From positions 1-64,000 of the forward strand of contig NZ_MRWE01000014.1 of the NCBI RefSeq assembly GCF_002093665.1: a stretch of DNA of 64,000 nt. Reading direction: 5' to 3'. This DNA comes from Rouxiella badensis (lineage in GTDB: Bacteria; Pseudomonadota; Gammaproteobacteria; Enterobacterales; Enterobacteriaceae). The position numbers and the translations under genes were made by a program. Positions 18,307 to 29,119 of this stretch are shown here, one piece after another; position 1 is the stretch's first letter; the number at the start of each line of letters is the position of its first letter. The notes below the pieces were generated by a model that had not been told where the DNA came from, did no database searches, and saw only the letters and a program-made list of their open reading frames with translations.

Positions 18307-18424
18307 CGTCATGCTTCAAGCTGCAGATGCATTGGCTATGCTCGTTCACCCCAGTCACTTACCTGAGTAAGTCCACGGGGACTCACGAACTTGCCGCCTT
18401 CCTGCGACTCGAATCATTCAGGGC
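18307..18424. repeat. Palindromic intergenic repeat in the ilvC leader
   Basis: This element of about 118 bp runs from GTCATGCTTCAAGCTGCAG to CTGCGACTCGAATCATTCAG. Its middle is a hairpin, ACTTAC-CTGA-GTAAGT at 18357-18372, extended by CCCC with GGGG. From memory it resembles a repeat scattered between genes in Serratia and Yersinia. It is the only copy I found in this window and lies in what should be the ilvC 5' untranslated region. Confidence 0.6.
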
Positions 18425-18469
18425 TCAACAATTTTGTACTAACAACCCCAATCGCAACGGAGTTTTACC

Positions 18470-19945
18470 ATGGCTAACTATTTCAACACATTGAACCTGC
18501 GTCAGCAGTTGGCGCAATTAGGCAAGTGCCGCTTTATGGCTCGCGATGAATTCGCCGATGAAGCCAGCTTCCTAAAGGGTAAAAAAGTGGTGATCGTTGG
18601 TTGTGGCGCACAGGGCCTGAACCAAGGTCTGAACATGCGTGACTCCGGTCTGGACGTTTCCTACACCCTGCGTGCAGAAGCGATCGCCGAGAAGCGTGCT
18701 TCATGGCGTAAAGCGACCGAAAACGGCTTCAAAGTCGGTACCTACGAAGAGCTGATCCCTCAGGCGGATCTGGTTGTTAACCTGACGCCAGACAAACAGC
18801 ACAGCGCGGTGGTTAAAGCGGTTCAGCCTCTGATGAAAGACGGTGCGGCACTGGGTTACTCACACGGCTTCAACATCGTTGAAGTTGGCGAGCAAATCCG
18901 TAAAGACATCACCGTAGTGATGGTGGCTCCGAAATGCCCTGGTACAGAAGTTCGTGAAGAATACAAACGCGGTTTCGGCGTACCTACGCTGATTGCTGTT
19001 CACCCGGAAAACGACCCGAAAGGCGAAGGCATGGCGATTGCTAAAGCTTGGGCTGCGGCGACCGGTGGTCACCGCGCGGGCGTACTGGAATCTTCATTCG
19101 TTGCGGAAGTGAAATCTGACCTGATGGGCGAGCAGACTATACTGTGCGGTATGCTGCAGGCGGGTTCTCTGCTGTGCTTCGACAAACTGGTTGCTGACGG
19201 TGTTGACGCGGCTTACGCAGAAAAACTGTTGCAGTTCGGCTGGGAAACCATCACCGAAGCCCTGAAGCAGGGTGGCATCACCCTCATGATGGATCGTCTG
19301 TCTAACCCGGCTAAACTGCGTGCCTTCGCACTGTCAGAGCAGCTGAAAGAAATCATGGCTCCGCTGTTCCAGAAACACATGGATGACATCATCTCTGGTG
19401 AGTTCTCTGGCGGTATGATGGCTGACTGGGCGGCAGACGACGTTAAACTGCTGACCTGGCGTGAAGAGACCGGCGCAACCGCATTCGAAAACGCACCACA
19501 GTTCGAAGGCAAAATTTCTGAGCAAGAGTACTTCGACCACGGCGTTCTGATGATTGCCATGGTGAAAGCAGGCGTTGAGCTGGCGTTCGAAACCATGGTG
19601 GCCTCTGGCATCATCGAAGAATCCGCTTACTACGAATCACTGCACGAGCTGCCGCTGATTGCGAACACCATCGCACGTAAGCGTCTGTACGAAATGAACG
19701 TGGTTATCTCTGACACCGCAGAATACGGTAACTACCTGTTTGCTAACGCGGCAGTACCGCTGCTGAAAGAGTTCATGACTACCCTGCAAGCGGGCGACCT
19801 GGGTAAACCTGTTGCCGCGACCGAGGTTGACAATGCTCAGCTGCGCGACGTGAATGAAGCTATCCGTGCCCACGCTATCGAAGCGGTTGGCCACAAGCTG
19901 CGCGGCTACATGACCGACATGAAACGTATCGCAGTAGCAAGCTAA
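18470..19945 (+). CDS. ilvC: Ketol-acid reductoisomerase (NADP+) IlvC
   Basis: This 491-residue class II (long-form) KARI has the same length as E. coli IlvC. It isomerises and reduces acetolactate and acetohydroxybutyrate with NADPH and Mg2+. The Rossmann motif [14 protein letters not shown] lies near residue 45, and the duplicated knotted C-terminal domain is present. It has its own promoter under IlvY and is not part of the ilvGMEDA transcript. Codon usage looks biased as in highly expressed genes. Confidence 0.97.
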   Translation: MANYFNTLNLRQQLAQLGKCRFMARDEFADEASFLKGKKVVIVGCGAQGLNQGLNMRDSGLDVSYTLRAEAIAEKRASWRKATENGFKVGTYEELIPQADLVVNLTPDKQHSAVVKAVQPLMKDGAALGYSHGFNIVEVGEQIRKDITVVMVAPKCPGTEVREEYKRGFGVPTLIAVHPENDPKGEGMAIAKAWAAATGGHRAGVLESSFVAEVKSDLMGEQTILCGMLQAGSLLCFDKLVADGVDAAYAEKLLQFGWETITEALKQGGITLMMDRLSNPAKLRAFALSEQLKEIMAPLFQKHMDDIISGEFSGGMMADWAADDVKLLTWREETGATAFENAPQFEGKISEQEYFDHGVLMIAMVKAGVELAFETMVASGIIEESAYYESLHELPLIANTIARKRLYEMNVVISDTAEYGNYLFANAAVPLLKEFMTTLQAGDLGKPVAATEVDNAQLRDVNEAIRAHAIEAVGHKLRGYMTDMKRIAVAS

Positions 19946-19987
19946 TACCGGTTTACGCGTTACGGTTGTACCCGATAATAAAAAGTA

Positions 19988-20018
19988 AAAAAGCACCGCC
20001 TTGGCGGTGCTTTTTCTT
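19988..20018. terminator. Bidirectional terminator between ilvC and ppiC
   Basis: AAAAAGCACCGCC pairs with GGCGGTGCTTTTT across a TT centre, so A- and T-runs flank a GC-rich stem. It can end both ilvC on the plus strand and ppiC on the minus strand. Confidence 0.92.
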
Positions 20019-20041
20019 TTACTGCGTTCTGTGGAGCAAAC

Positions 20042-20323
20042 TTAGTTGCGGTACAGAACCTTGATCAGGTGGTAACCGAACTGGGTCTTAACCGGGCCAA
20101 GAGGTTTCAGCAGTTCACCGCTGAAGACCACTTTATCGAAAGCTGGCACCATGTCACCCTTGCGGAATTCACCCAGTGAACCGCCGTCGCGCTTGGACGG
20201 GCAGTTTGAGTGCTTGCGTGCCAGTTCCTGGAAATCAGCGCCTTGTTGCAGCTGAGCCAGCAGCTCGTTGGCTTTCTTTTCGTCATCCACCAGGATGTGT
20301 AGTGCAGAAGCGGTATTCGCCAT
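20042..20323 (-). CDS. ppiC: Peptidyl-prolyl cis-trans isomerase C (parvulin) PpiC
   Basis: This 93-residue single-domain parvulin has the same size as E. coli PpiC. It lacks a signal peptide and acts on cytoplasmic substrates. Conserved parts are [37 protein letters not shown] and FGYHLIKV. It is divergent from rep and ends at the shared terminator with ilvC. Confidence 0.96.
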   Translation of the reverse strand: MANTASALHILVDDEKKANELLAQLQQGADFQELARKHSNCPSKRDGGSLGEFRKGDMVPAFDKVVFSGELLKPLGPVKTQFGYHLIKVLYRN

Positions 20324-20509
20324 GATAAGGGACCTTTAGATAAGATTAATCAAAGACTGCTCAGGGGCGTAATGTAACATTTGCCACGTCGGATGTGGAC
20401 CGCACAATGCCGTCTTACCGCTGAACCTTACACTTTTGACTGTCTTTTCTGGCGGAAGTTTCTGCTACAATCGCCGTCCCGCGTCTATCAAGTGAGCAGA
20501 ATTAACCCA

Positions 20510-22537
20510 ATGCGATTAAATCCCAGTCAACAACATGCCGTCGAATTTGTTACCGGACCCTGCCTGGTGCTGGCCGGTGCCGGCTCGGGTAAAACGCGGG
20601 TTATCACCAACAAAATCGCTCACCTGATCCGTGAATGCGGCTACCAGGCGCGTCATATAGCCGCCGTGACCTTTACCAACAAGGCCGCACGCGAGATGAA
20701 AGAGCGCGTCGCGCAAACGCTGGGGCGAAAAGAGTCGCGCGGGCTACTGATTTCTACCTTCCATACCTTGGGACTGGAAATCATAAAACGCGAATTCGCA
20801 GCACTCGGCATGAAATCCAATTTCTCGCTGTTTGACGATCAGGACCAGTTGGCGTTACTGAAAGAACTCAGTGAAAAATGGCTCGAAAACGACAAGGCGT
20901 TGCTGCAACAGTTGATCTCGACGATCTCCAACTGGAAAAACGATCTTATCGACCCGGCGGGGGCGGCGAAGACTGCGCGTTCCGAACGCGACAAGATTTT
21001 TGCCCACTGTTATAGCCTGTATCACGACCACATGCGCGCCTGTAACATCCTCGATTTCGACGATCTGATCCTGCTGCCGACGCTGCTCCTTCAGCGCAAC
21101 GAGGAGGTACGGGAGCGCTGGCAGAATAAGTTGCGTTATTTGCTGGTCGATGAATATCAGGACACCAACACCAGCCAGTACATGATGGTTAAACTGCTGG
21201 TGGGCAATCGCGCTCGCTTTACCGTGGTCGGCGACGACGACCAGTCAATCTATTCGTGGCGCGGTGCGCGTCCGCAAAACCTGGTGCTGCTAAAAGAGGA
21301 TTTCCCCGCGTTGCAGGTTATCAAACTTGAGCAGAACTACCGCTCGTCGCAGCGTATCCTCAAGGCTGCCAACATCCTGATTGCCAACAACCCGCACGTG
21401 TTTGAGAAAAGGCTGTTCTCCGAGCTGGCCTATGGCGAACCCTTGAAGGTGATTACCGCCAATAATGAAGATCACGAGGCAGAGCGCGTGGTGGGTGAGC
21501 TGATTGCGCACCGGTTTGTCAAAAAAACCAATTACGGCGATTACGCCATTCTGTATCGCGGAAACCACCAGTCGCGGCTGTTTGAAAAGATGCTGATGCA
21601 GAACCGTATTCCCTACCGTATTTCTGGCGGTACGTCGTTCTTCTCGCGGCCTGAAATCAAAGACCTGCTGGCTTATTTGCGGGTGCTGACCAATCCTGAT
21701 GACGACAGCGCCTTCCTGCGCATCGTCAACACTCCACGGCGTGAGATTGGTGCCGCAACGCTGCAAAAGCTCGGTGAATGGGCTAACCAGCGCAATAAAG
21801 GCCTCTTCAAGGCGAGCTTCGACTTAGGACTGAGCCAGTATCTGACCGGCCGGGGACTCGAGGCATTGCAGCGATTCACTCACTGGATGGGCAATATCGC
21901 CGAACTGGCCGAGCGCGAACCCATCGCCGCCGTTCGCGATCTGATTCACGGCATGGATTACGAAAGCTGGCTGTTCGAAACCTCGCCAAGCCCGAAAGCG
22001 GCGGAAATGCGCATGAAAAACGTCAATCAGCTGTTCAGCTGGATGACGGAAATGCTCGAAGGCAGCGACCTCGATGAGCCGATGACGCTGACTCAGGTGG
22101 TGACCCGCTTCACGCTGCGCGACATGATGGAGCGCGGTGAGAGCGAAGAGGAGCTGGATCAGGTCCAACTGATGACGCTGCACGCCTCTAAGGGGCTGGA
22201 GTTTCCCTATGTGTTTCTGATTGGCATGGAAGAGGGGCTGTTGCCGCATCAAAGCAGTATGGATGAGGACAACGTCGATGAAGAGCGGCGACTGGCCTAC
22301 GTCGGCATTACCCGTGCGCAGAAAGAGCTGATTTTCAGCCACTGCCGTGAACGCAGGCAGTACGGCGAGCTGATCCGCCCGGAGATAAGCCGCTTCCTGC
22401 ATGAATTACCGCAGGATGATTTGGCCTGGGAAAGCGAGCGTAAAGTGGTGTCGCCACAGGAGAGGATGGTGAAGGGACAGAGCCATCTGGAGAAGATCCG
22501 CGCTCAGCTGGCCGAGGCCAAGAAAAAGGGAGCCTAA
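20510..22537 (+). CDS. rep: ATP-dependent DNA helicase Rep
   Basis: This 675-residue SF1A helicase moves 3' to 5' and clears proteins ahead of the replication fork. Walker A is AGAGSGKT (22-29), motif II is VDEYQDTN, motif III is [13 protein letters not shown] and motif VI is [11 protein letters not shown]. The ATG at 20510 gives the E. coli start MRLNPSQQ and length (673). The last codons and stop form the loop of a hairpin that serves the opposite strand. The divergent neighbour is ppiC. Confidence 0.97.
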   Translation: MRLNPSQQHAVEFVTGPCLVLAGAGSGKTRVITNKIAHLIRECGYQARHIAAVTFTNKAAREMKERVAQTLGRKESRGLLISTFHTLGLEIIKREFAALGMKSNFSLFDDQDQLALLKELSEKWLENDKALLQQLISTISNWKNDLIDPAGAAKTARSERDKIFAHCYSLYHDHMRACNILDFDDLILLPTLLLQRNEEVRERWQNKLRYLLVDEYQDTNTSQYMMVKLLVGNRARFTVVGDDDQSIYSWRGARPQNLVLLKEDFPALQVIKLEQNYRSSQRILKAANILIANNPHVFEKRLFSELAYGEPLKVITANNEDHEAERVVGELIAHRFVKKTNYGDYAILYRGNHQSRLFEKMLMQNRIPYRISGGTSFFSRPEIKDLLAYLRVLTNPDDDSAFLRIVNTPRREIGAATLQKLGEWANQRNKGLFKASFDLGLSQYLTGRGLEALQRFTHWMGNIAELAEREPIAAVRDLIHGMDYESWLFETSPSPKAAEMRMKNVNQLFSWMTEMLEGSDLDEPMTLTQVVTRFTLRDMMERGESEEELDQVQLMTLHASKGLEFPYVFLIGMEEGLLPHQSSMDEDNVDEERRLAYVGITRAQKELIFSHCRERRQYGELIRPEISRFLHELPQDDLAWESERKVVSPQERMVKGQSHLEKIRAQLAEAKKKGA

Positions 22538-22545
22538 GGCTCCCT
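22522..22545 (-). terminator. Terminator for rhlB-gppA overlapping the end of rep
   Basis: On the minus strand AGGGAGCC-TTA-GGCTCCCT is followed by TTTTT. The eight-base stem is perfect, and the three loop bases are the reverse complement of the rep stop codon. The T-run is only on the minus strand, so it should terminate the gppA transcript about 30 bp after its stop. Confidence 0.8.
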
Positions 22546-22575
22546 GATACGTTAATTATATTGCATGAACGTCGT

Positions 22576-24072
22576 TTATTTGCTGGCTTCTTCTATGAAC
22601 AGCGGCCAATGGACGTAACTTTGCCAATGACTTTCCTGCTCCAGCTCTTCGGCCCGCAGCGGATGCTGTTCCAGCCATCCGTGAGGCACTAACACGTTCA
22701 ACTCATCATCATTAGCCCGCAGGCGAACCGCAGGCAGCGTGTCATCACGACGACGGCTGGCGAAGATAATCGCCAGTCGCATGATGCGACACAGACGCTC
22801 GGCCTGACGCGGCGGCAGGGCGTTTTGCTGGTTAAGCAGCGGCAGATCCAGGTTATTGCTCTGGTTTTGCAGCAGCGTTGCCAGCAGTTTTTTCTGCGCC
22901 GGAGTAAAACCGGGTAAATCGAGATGACGAATCAGGTAACCTGCGTGATTCTGCGCCTGCTTGAAATCAACGCTCAGCCCAATCTCATGGATCAGACAGG
23001 CGCTAGCCAGCAGCTCACGGGCGCGGGCATCCAGCTGCCAGGTGTTTGACACCTGAACGGAAAAGTTCTCGGCAAGCGCCGCAACGCGATTCGCCTGCTC
23101 AACGTCGAGCAGATAGCGGCGTTGCAGGTTGTGCAGGGTGCGTTGACGAATGTCCTGTTCAACGGGCAGATGCAGCATGCCGTACACCAGACCCTCGCGC
23201 AGCGCGCCACCCGCCAGCATCATGGATTCAATATTCAACGTTTTGAAGATAGCAATTAGGATGGACAGCCCGCTTGGGAACACCAGTGCACGCTCAAGCG
23301 TGAGCCCTTCAATTTCGAGCTCTTCGAGCTTGCCACACTGAATGGCACGCTGTTTGAGCTGCTGTAGCTTGGAGAGGGTAATCCGTTCGTCCATCCCCTG
23401 CGCCACCATGATTTCCTGCAATGCCTGCACCGTACCGGACGCGCCAACGCAGACCTGCCAGCCGTTGGCGAGCAGTTCGGGTGCGACGGGGGTAATCATT
23501 TCAACTGCGGCTAGCTCGGCCTTGTCAAAATTCTCTTTGACCAGGCTTCGGTCGGTGAAATAGCGTTCGAGCCAGGTCACGCAGCCCATAGACAGGCTGA
23601 ACAACGTGTTGGCCTGTGCGCCTGAACCGGTAACCAGTTCGGTGCTTCCGCCGCCGATATCCACCACCAGGCGCTGGTCAGGACCGCCGGTGGTGTGGGC
23701 CACGCCCTGATAAATCAGGCGTGCTTCTTCTTCACCGCTAATGACCTGAATATTACAGCCAAGAATGGTTTCAGCGGTTTTCAAAAACTCATCGGCATTT
23801 TTTGCCAGGCGCAGTGTCGCCGTTGCAACCACGCGGATCTGTTCGCGCGGGATATCCTGTAGACGCTCGGAAAATAATTTCAGGCATTGCCATCCTCGCT
23901 GCATCGCTTCGGCGGAGAGGTGACTATTTTTATCCAGCCCGGCCGCCAGACGCACTTTGCGTTTAATTCTGGCCAAAGTTTGAATACTGCCTGCCACCTC
24001 ACGGACGACCAACATATGAAAGCTGTTGGAACCCAGATCGATCGCTGCATAAAGTGAGGTGGAGCTCAGCAT
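22576..24072 (-). CDS. gppA: Exopolyphosphatase / guanosine pentaphosphate phosphatase GppA
   Basis: This 498-residue member of the ASKHA-fold Ppx/GppA family converts pppGpp to ppGpp and can hydrolyse polyphosphate. N-terminal [15 protein letters not shown] and DIGGGSTEL are the two nucleotide-phosphate motifs, and the C-terminal half is HD-like ([11 protein letters not shown]). It starts 8 bp after the rhlB stop, so the two are co-transcribed as in E. coli. Confidence 0.96.
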   Translation of the reverse strand: MLSSTSLYAAIDLGSNSFHMLVVREVAGSIQTLARIKRKVRLAAGLDKNSHLSAEAMQRGWQCLKLFSERLQDIPREQIRVVATATLRLAKNADEFLKTAETILGCNIQVISGEEEARLIYQGVAHTTGGPDQRLVVDIGGGSTELVTGSGAQANTLFSLSMGCVTWLERYFTDRSLVKENFDKAELAAVEMITPVAPELLANGWQVCVGASGTVQALQEIMVAQGMDERITLSKLQQLKQRAIQCGKLEELEIEGLTLERALVFPSGLSILIAIFKTLNIESMMLAGGALREGLVYGMLHLPVEQDIRQRTLHNLQRRYLLDVEQANRVAALAENFSVQVSNTWQLDARARELLASACLIHEIGLSVDFKQAQNHAGYLIRHLDLPGFTPAQKKLLATLLQNQSNNLDLPLLNQQNALPPRQAERLCRIMRLAIIFASRRRDDTLPAVRLRANDDELNVLVPHGWLEQHPLRAEELEQESHWQSYVHWPLFIEEASK

Positions 24073-24080
24073 AATTTTTT

Positions 24081-25373
24081 TCAGCCCGAACGTTTACGGT
24101 TGTTACGTGGTGCATTGCCACCGCGTCGTGATGAAGATGAATTACGGCGTGGGCCGTTGCCGGTGCGCGTACGTGCCAGACGTTTTGGTGCCGGCAGGTC
24201 GGTTAGAAGCGCATCACTGTTGTATTTACTGACGGGAATGCTGTGGCCGGTATAGGTTTCGATGGCCGGCAGATTCAGCGCATATTCTTCACATGCCAGG
24301 CTGATTGAGTGTCCGCTCAGGCCAGCACGACCGGTACGGCCGATGCGGTGAACGTAGTCTTCGCAGTCGTCAGGCAGGTCATAGTTGAAGACGTGGGTCA
24401 CGGCTGGAATGTGCAGACCACGGGCAGCAACGTCGGTTGCGACCAGAATGTCGATGTCACCCTTAGTGAAGTCTTCGAGCACGCGCAGGCGTTTTTTCTG
24501 CGCCACGTCGCCGGTCAGCAGGCCTACGCGGTGTCCGTCGGCAGCCAGGTGGCCCCAGACATCTTCACAGCGGTGCTTGGTGTTGGCGAAGATAATGCAG
24601 CGGTCTGGCCACTCTTCTTCTATTAAGGTTTGCAGCAGGCGCATCTTTTCTTCGTTTGAAGGATAGAAAAGCTCTTCCTGGATGCGGTGACCCGTTTTCT
24701 GTTCCGGTTCGATCTCAATCGATTCGGCGTTGTTCATGTTTTCAAACGCCAGCTCTTTAACGCGGTAGGACAGCGTTGCCGAGAACAGCATGTTCAGGCG
24801 TTGAGTCGCAGGCGGCATGCGGCGGAACAACCAGCGAATATCTTTGATAAAACCGAGGTCGAACATGCGGTCGGCTTCATCCAGTACCACGACCTGGATT
24901 GCACCCAGATTAATATGGTTCTGTTTTGCGTAATCGATTAACCGGCCAGTCGTGCCGATCAGGATATCGACGCCACTTTCCAGCACTTTAAGCTGTTTGT
25001 CGTAGCCGTCGCCGCCGTAGGCCAGACCGAGTTTCAGTCCGGTGGATTCGGAGAGCGCTTCGGCGTCCGAATGAATTTGTACCGCCAATTCCCGCGTCGG
25101 TGCCATAATTAAAGCACGTGGCTGATTGGTCTGACGACCTTCAGCAGCCGGGTTAGAAAGCAGATAATGGAAAGTAGACGCTAAAAAAGCCAGCGTCTTG
25201 CCGGTACCGGTTTGCGCCTGACCTGCAACATCACGTCCTGAGAGCGTGATAGGCAATGCGAGTGCCTGAATAGGCGTGCAGTAATGAAACCCTTTCTTTT
25301 CAAGGGCTTCGACTGCTAGCGGGTGCAGGGCGAAGTCGGAAAACTTCTGTTCGGTTAAGTGTGTTTTGCTCAT
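24081..25373 (-). CDS. rhlB: DEAD-box ATP-dependent RNA helicase RhlB
   Basis: This 430-residue DEAD-box helicase of the RNA degradosome binds RNase E. It shows the Q motif (YCTPIQ), AQTGTGKT near residue 55, [11 protein letters not shown] and the [10 protein letters not shown] motif VI. The C-terminal tail is rich in Arg, Gly, Ser and Asn ([20 protein letters not shown]), as is typical of RNA-binding tails. It is divergent from trxA across 133 bp. Confidence 0.97.
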   Translation of the reverse strand: MSKTHLTEQKFSDFALHPLAVEALEKKGFHYCTPIQALALPITLSGRDVAGQAQTGTGKTLAFLASTFHYLLSNPAAEGRQTNQPRALIMAPTRELAVQIHSDAEALSESTGLKLGLAYGGDGYDKQLKVLESGVDILIGTTGRLIDYAKQNHINLGAIQVVVLDEADRMFDLGFIKDIRWLFRRMPPATQRLNMLFSATLSYRVKELAFENMNNAESIEIEPEQKTGHRIQEELFYPSNEEKMRLLQTLIEEEWPDRCIIFANTKHRCEDVWGHLAADGHRVGLLTGDVAQKKRLRVLEDFTKGDIDILVATDVAARGLHIPAVTHVFNYDLPDDCEDYVHRIGRTGRAGLSGHSISLACEEYALNLPAIETYTGHSIPVSKYNSDALLTDLPAPKRLARTRTGNGPRRNSSSSRRGGNAPRNNRKRSG

Positions 25374-25506
25374 AGTGTGGTAGAATATCAGCTAACTATT
25401 GCTTTACGAAAGCATATCCGTTGAAATAAACATGGTGAAATAGAGTCAACCTACTGTTGGTTAATGCTACATCAACAAGGTAAAGATAAATCCTTTGGAG
25501 TAGAAC

Positions 25507-25833
25507 ATGAGCGATAAAATTATTCACCTTTCTGATGACAGTTTCGACAAAGACGTACTGAAAGCCGAAGGACTGGTGCTGGTCGATTTCTGGGCAGAAT
25601 GGTGTGGTCCATGCAAGATGATTGCTCCGATCCTGGACGAAATTGCCACCGAGTTCGAAGGCAAGCTGACTATTGCCAAGCTGAACATCGATGAAAACCC
25701 GGGCACCGCACCAAAATACGGTATCCGTGGCATTCCTACCCTGCTGCTGTTCAAAGGCGGCGAAGTGGCTGCGACTAAAGTCGGCGCACTGTCTAAAGGT
25801 CAGCTGAAAGATTTCCTGAACGCCAATCTGTAA
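25507..25833 (+). CDS. trxA: Thioredoxin 1
   Basis: This 108-residue thioredoxin has the active site WCGPCK at residues 32-37, the cis-proline region [11 protein letters not shown] and the length of E. coli TrxA. It reduces disulfides in ribonucleotide reductase, PAPS reductase and other targets using TrxB and NADPH. TTTGGAG lies upstream of the ATG. The gene stands alone, with a 462-bp leader of rho following. Confidence 0.98.
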   Translation: MSDKIIHLSDDSFDKDVLKAEGLVLVDFWAEWCGPCKMIAPILDEIATEFEGKLTIAKLNIDENPGTAPKYGIRGIPTLLLFKGGEVAATKVGALSKGQLKDFLNANL

Positions 25834-26295
25834 TAGATTTGAATGACCTAAATCAGGCGTTTGGCGGGCTACGTGTGTTTTTCACACTGACCGCTAGACG
25901 CCTGCAAAGAAGCGTGCTAAGTTTACGCTTACTGCATATTTAAGCTTACCTGTAGTTTGATTCTAGCGTTTTATTCTGTGTTGAAAACATCTGCCTATTA
26001 AAGTTGCTTTGATAAAAACTGCTTGCGTAGAAAACGACTTGTTGAAAAACAGGTGTAATGGCGATGTGCTTTGACAATCTTACGGTTTAAAAAAAATCGG
26101 CTTTGAGACACCTTCAATTTAAGTCTGCCCTCTTTCAAGAAATAGTTCGCGAGTCAACACGCCCGTGACCTTTAATCAGAAGCTGCAAATTGAGAGTCTC
26201 TACCCTAAAAGTAATTTAAGCTGGCATGGACGTCCTTGCCATCCCCATTCACGACAGATTTTCGAGACCTACCCCGAGTTTAAGAACCCACCATT
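25834..26295 (+). promoter_or_regulatory. trxA-rho intergenic region and rho leader
   Basis: This 462-bp gap follows trxA. CAGGCGT (25854-25860) pairs with ACGCCTG (25898-25904), with GTGTG-TTTTT-CACAC at the tip, and probably ends trxA although no T-run follows. The rest should hold the rho promoter and a long leader. In E. coli Rho limits its own synthesis by early termination in this leader. C-rich patches at 26210-26275 fit Rho loading. I did not find the E. coli rhoL peptide. Confidence 0.5.
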
Positions 26296-27555
26296 ATGAA
26301 TCTTACCGAATTAAAGAATACGCCGGTTTCTGACCTGATTACACTCGGCGAAAATATGGGACTGGAAAACCAGGCCCGCATGCGTAAGCAAGACATTATC
26401 TTTTCAATACTGAAGCAGCATGCCAAAAGCGGAGAAGATATCTTCGGTGACGGTGTTCTGGAGATACTGCAGGACGGATTTGGTTTCCTCCGCTCAGCAG
26501 ACAGCTCCTACCTCGCCGGTCCAGATGATATTTACGTTTCTCCCAGCCAAATCCGCCGCTTCAATCTCCGTACCGGTGACACTATTTCCGGTAAAATCCG
26601 TCCGCCAAAAGAAGGCGAGCGCTATTTTGCCCTGTTGAAAGTTAACGAAGTTAACTACGACAAACCAGAAAATGCCCGTAACAAAATCCTGTTCGAGAAC
26701 TTGACCCCACTGCACGCCAACTCACGTTTGCGCATGGAGCGTGGTAACGGTTCTACCGAAGATTTGACCGCACGCGTACTCGACCTGGCATCGCCAATTG
26801 GCCGTGGCCAGCGTGGTCTGATTGTGGCACCGCCTAAAGCCGGTAAAACCATGCTGCTGCAGAACATTGCGCAAAGCATTGCCTACAACCACCCAGACTG
26901 CGTACTGATGGTACTGCTGATTGACGAACGTCCGGAAGAAGTGACCGAGATGCAGCGTCTGGTTAAAGGTGAAGTAGTTGCTTCTACCTTCGACGAACCT
27001 GCATCTCGCCACGTTCAGGTAGCCGAAATGGTTATCGAGAAGGCCAAGCGTCTGGTTGAGCACAAGAAAGACGTTATCATCCTGCTGGACTCAATTACCC
27101 GTCTGGCGCGTGCTTACAACACCGTGGTTCCTGCATCAGGTAAAGTCCTGACCGGTGGTGTTGACGCCAACGCCCTGCATCGTCCAAAACGCTTCTTCGG
27201 TGCAGCACGTAACGTGGAAGAGGGCGGCAGCCTGACTATCATCGCGACCGCGCTGGTTGATACCGGTTCGAAAATGGATGAAGTCATCTACGAAGAGTTC
27301 AAAGGTACAGGTAACATGGAACTGCACCTCGCGCGTAAAATCGCCGAGAAACGTGTATTCCCGGCTATCGATTACAACCGCTCCGGTACCCGTAAAGAAG
27401 AGCTTCTCACCACTTCTGAAGAACTGCAGAAGATGTGGATCCTGCGTAAAATTATCCATCCAATGGGTGAAATCGACGCAATGGAATTCCTCATCAACAA
27501 GTTGGCCATGACCAAAACCAACGATGAATTCTTCGATATGATGAAACGTTCATAA
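26296..27555 (+). CDS. rho: Transcription termination factor Rho
   Basis: This 419-residue hexameric RNA-dependent ATPase has the same length as E. coli Rho. The N-terminal helical and cold-shock-like RNA-binding domain ([17 protein letters not shown]) is followed by the P-loop APPKAGKTM, Walker [10 protein letters not shown], the Q-loop region and the R-loop ([16 protein letters not shown]). It ends transcripts at C-rich, weakly structured sites. No strong Shine-Dalgarno is seen before the ATG at 26296. Confidence 0.98.
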   Translation: MNLTELKNTPVSDLITLGENMGLENQARMRKQDIIFSILKQHAKSGEDIFGDGVLEILQDGFGFLRSADSSYLAGPDDIYVSPSQIRRFNLRTGDTISGKIRPPKEGERYFALLKVNEVNYDKPENARNKILFENLTPLHANSRLRMERGNGSTEDLTARVLDLASPIGRGQRGLIVAPPKAGKTMLLQNIAQSIAYNHPDCVLMVLLIDERPEEVTEMQRLVKGEVVASTFDEPASRHVQVAEMVIEKAKRLVEHKKDVIILLDSITRLARAYNTVVPASGKVLTGGVDANALHRPKRFFGAARNVEEGGSLTIIATALVDTGSKMDEVIYEEFKGTGNMELHLARKIAEKRVFPAIDYNRSGTRKEELLTTSEELQKMWILRKIIHPMGEIDAMEFLINKLAMTKTNDEFFDMMKRS

Positions 27556-27613
27556 TTTTACTCTGCCCGCCAACTTGCCGCTGCAAGTGAAATGGGTATA
27601 ACGTAAAAATATT

Positions 27614-27643
27614 AAAACGCTGCGTGAAGACGTGGCGTTTTTT
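27614..27643 (+). terminator. Probable terminator after rho
   Basis: AAAACGC pairs with GCGTTTT and the inner CGT with ACG around GAAG, separated by a TG/TG internal loop, with six T residues at the end. It lies 58 bp after the rho stop. The internal mismatch makes it weaker than the others in this window. Confidence 0.6.
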
Positions 27644-27850
27644 ACGTTTGGTCGCTACGATGTGTAGTAATGCACGGCGCACTGCGCCTTATGCACCCTA
27701 GAATCAGATAACACCGGATAGCCTCAACGGGCATCATTCATTAATTTGTCGCTGTATAAAAGCGGACAGGAAGGATCCTTCGGACGACGCACAAAACGTA
27801 ATAAAATCCGAAAGCCACATAGGATATGAACGCAAAACCGCGAGGTGGTA

Positions 27851-27925
27851 ATGACTACTGCCAAATTCAAGACCAGGCTGCCAGATAGCTTGCGCAGATT
27901 TACCATTAATGCAGAGACGTTTTAA
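27851..27925 (+). CDS. Candidate 24-residue leader peptide upstream of wecA
   Basis: A short frame, MTTAKFKTRLPDSLRRFTIN plus AETF and TAA, has a good GAGG six bases before its ATG. It stops two bases before the GTG start of wecA, and wecA has no Shine-Dalgarno of its own. The layout suggests that ribosomes ending here re-start on wecA, so this frame may couple translation into the ECA operon. The peptide itself is basic and unlike any family I recognise. It may also be chance, since the evidence is only spacing and ribosome binding site quality. Confidence 0.4.
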   Translation: MTTAKFKTRLPDSLRRFTINAETF

Positions 27926-27927
27926 CT

Positions 27928-29022
27928 GTGAATTTACTCACTATGAGTACTGAGCTCGTCATTGTTTTCTTGTTTTCATTTGTCTTTTTATTTTTGGCGC
28001 GCAAAGTGGCCAAAAAGATTGGATTAGTTGATAAACCTGACTACCGCAAACGCCATCAAGGACTTATCCCCCTGGTTGGCGGTATCTCTGTCTATGCAGT
28101 GGTCTGTTTTACCTTTTTCATTACTAACATTCAGATCCCCCATAAGTTGCTTTATCTCGCCTGCGCGGGATTATTGGTATTGGTGGGTGCGCTGGATGAC
28201 AAATACGACATCAGCGTAAAAATCCGCGCCTGCATTCAGGCACTCGTTGCCGTCATCATGATGATTTACGGTGATATGGTGCTGCATGACCTGGGGCGCA
28301 TTATCGGTCCCTGGCAGATGTTCCTCGGCCCGTTTGGCTATCTGGTTACCCTGTTTGCCGTATGGGCTGCCATCAACGCTTTCAACATGGTTGACGGTAT
28401 AGACGGTCTGCTGGGCGGGCTGTCGTGCGTGACCTTCGGCTCAATGGGCATCGTGATGCTGTCCAAAGGCTACGACTCGTTGGCGCTGTGGTGCTTCACG
28501 ATGATTGCCGCCATCATTCCTTATGTGCTGCTGAACCTCGGTGTTTTTGGCCGTCGTTACAAGGTATTTATGGGCGATGCGGGCAGTACGCTTATCGGCT
28601 TTACCGTGATCTGGATCCTGCTGCAATGCACCCAGAGCACGCGCAGCTTCGCGCATCCGCCGATGACCCCCGTGACCGCGCTATGGCTCATCGCCATTCC
28701 ACTGATGGACATGATTGCCATCATGTATCGCCGTCTGCGCAAGGGAATGAGTCCCTTCTCGGCGGACCGTCAGCACATCCACCATCTGATTATGCGGGCG
28801 GGATTCTCCTCGCGTCAGGCTTTTGTACTGATCACCTTGGCCGCTGCCGTGCTGGCCGCTATCGGCGTGGCCGGTGAGCGACTTCACTTCCCCGAATGGT
28901 TAATGCTTGGGCTATTTTTTGTCGCATTCATGCTCTATGGCTATTGTATTAAACGTGCGTGGCGCGTGGCGCGGTTGCTCAAACGTGTCAAAAGAAGGCT
29001 GCGTCGTCACTCCGCACAATAG
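27928..29022 (+). CDS. wecA: UDP-GlcNAc:undecaprenyl-phosphate GlcNAc-1-phosphate transferase WecA
   Basis: This 364-residue inner-membrane enzyme with about eleven membrane segments transfers GlcNAc-1-P to undecaprenyl phosphate, starting ECA (and often O-antigen) synthesis. Conserved motifs are GLVDKPDYRKRHQG, the Asp-rich VGALDDKYDISV, AINAFNMVDGIDGL, and RQHIHHLIMRAG near the end. The start is GTG at 27928, matching the E. coli N-terminus, and no ribosome binding site is visible before it. It is the first gene of the cluster that runs to wecG. Confidence 0.96.
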   Translation: MNLLTMSTELVIVFLFSFVFLFLARKVAKKIGLVDKPDYRKRHQGLIPLVGGISVYAVVCFTFFITNIQIPHKLLYLACAGLLVLVGALDDKYDISVKIRACIQALVAVIMMIYGDMVLHDLGRIIGPWQMFLGPFGYLVTLFAVWAAINAFNMVDGIDGLLGGLSCVTFGSMGIVMLSKGYDSLALWCFTMIAAIIPYVLLNLGVFGRRYKVFMGDAGSTLIGFTVIWILLQCTQSTRSFAHPPMTPVTALWLIAIPLMDMIAIMYRRLRKGMSPFSADRQHIHHLIMRAGFSSRQAFVLITLAAAVLAAIGVAGERLHFPEWLMLGLFFVAFMLYGYCIKRAWRVARLLKRVKRRLRRHSAQ

Positions 29023-29119
29023 CGTCGCCTTACCGTCTGCTATACCGTCACCAGGGATCACACGCCGCGTCTGACTCCGTCTGATGGCAACACAATTAAT
29101 TAATCAAAATTTGGTGGGA

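Noticed and set aside
27838-27860. RfaH ops element upstream of wecA
   Set aside because: GGTGGTAATG resembles GGCGGTAGCG but differs at key bases, and there is no JUMPstart context. The GAGG is better explained as a ribosome binding site.
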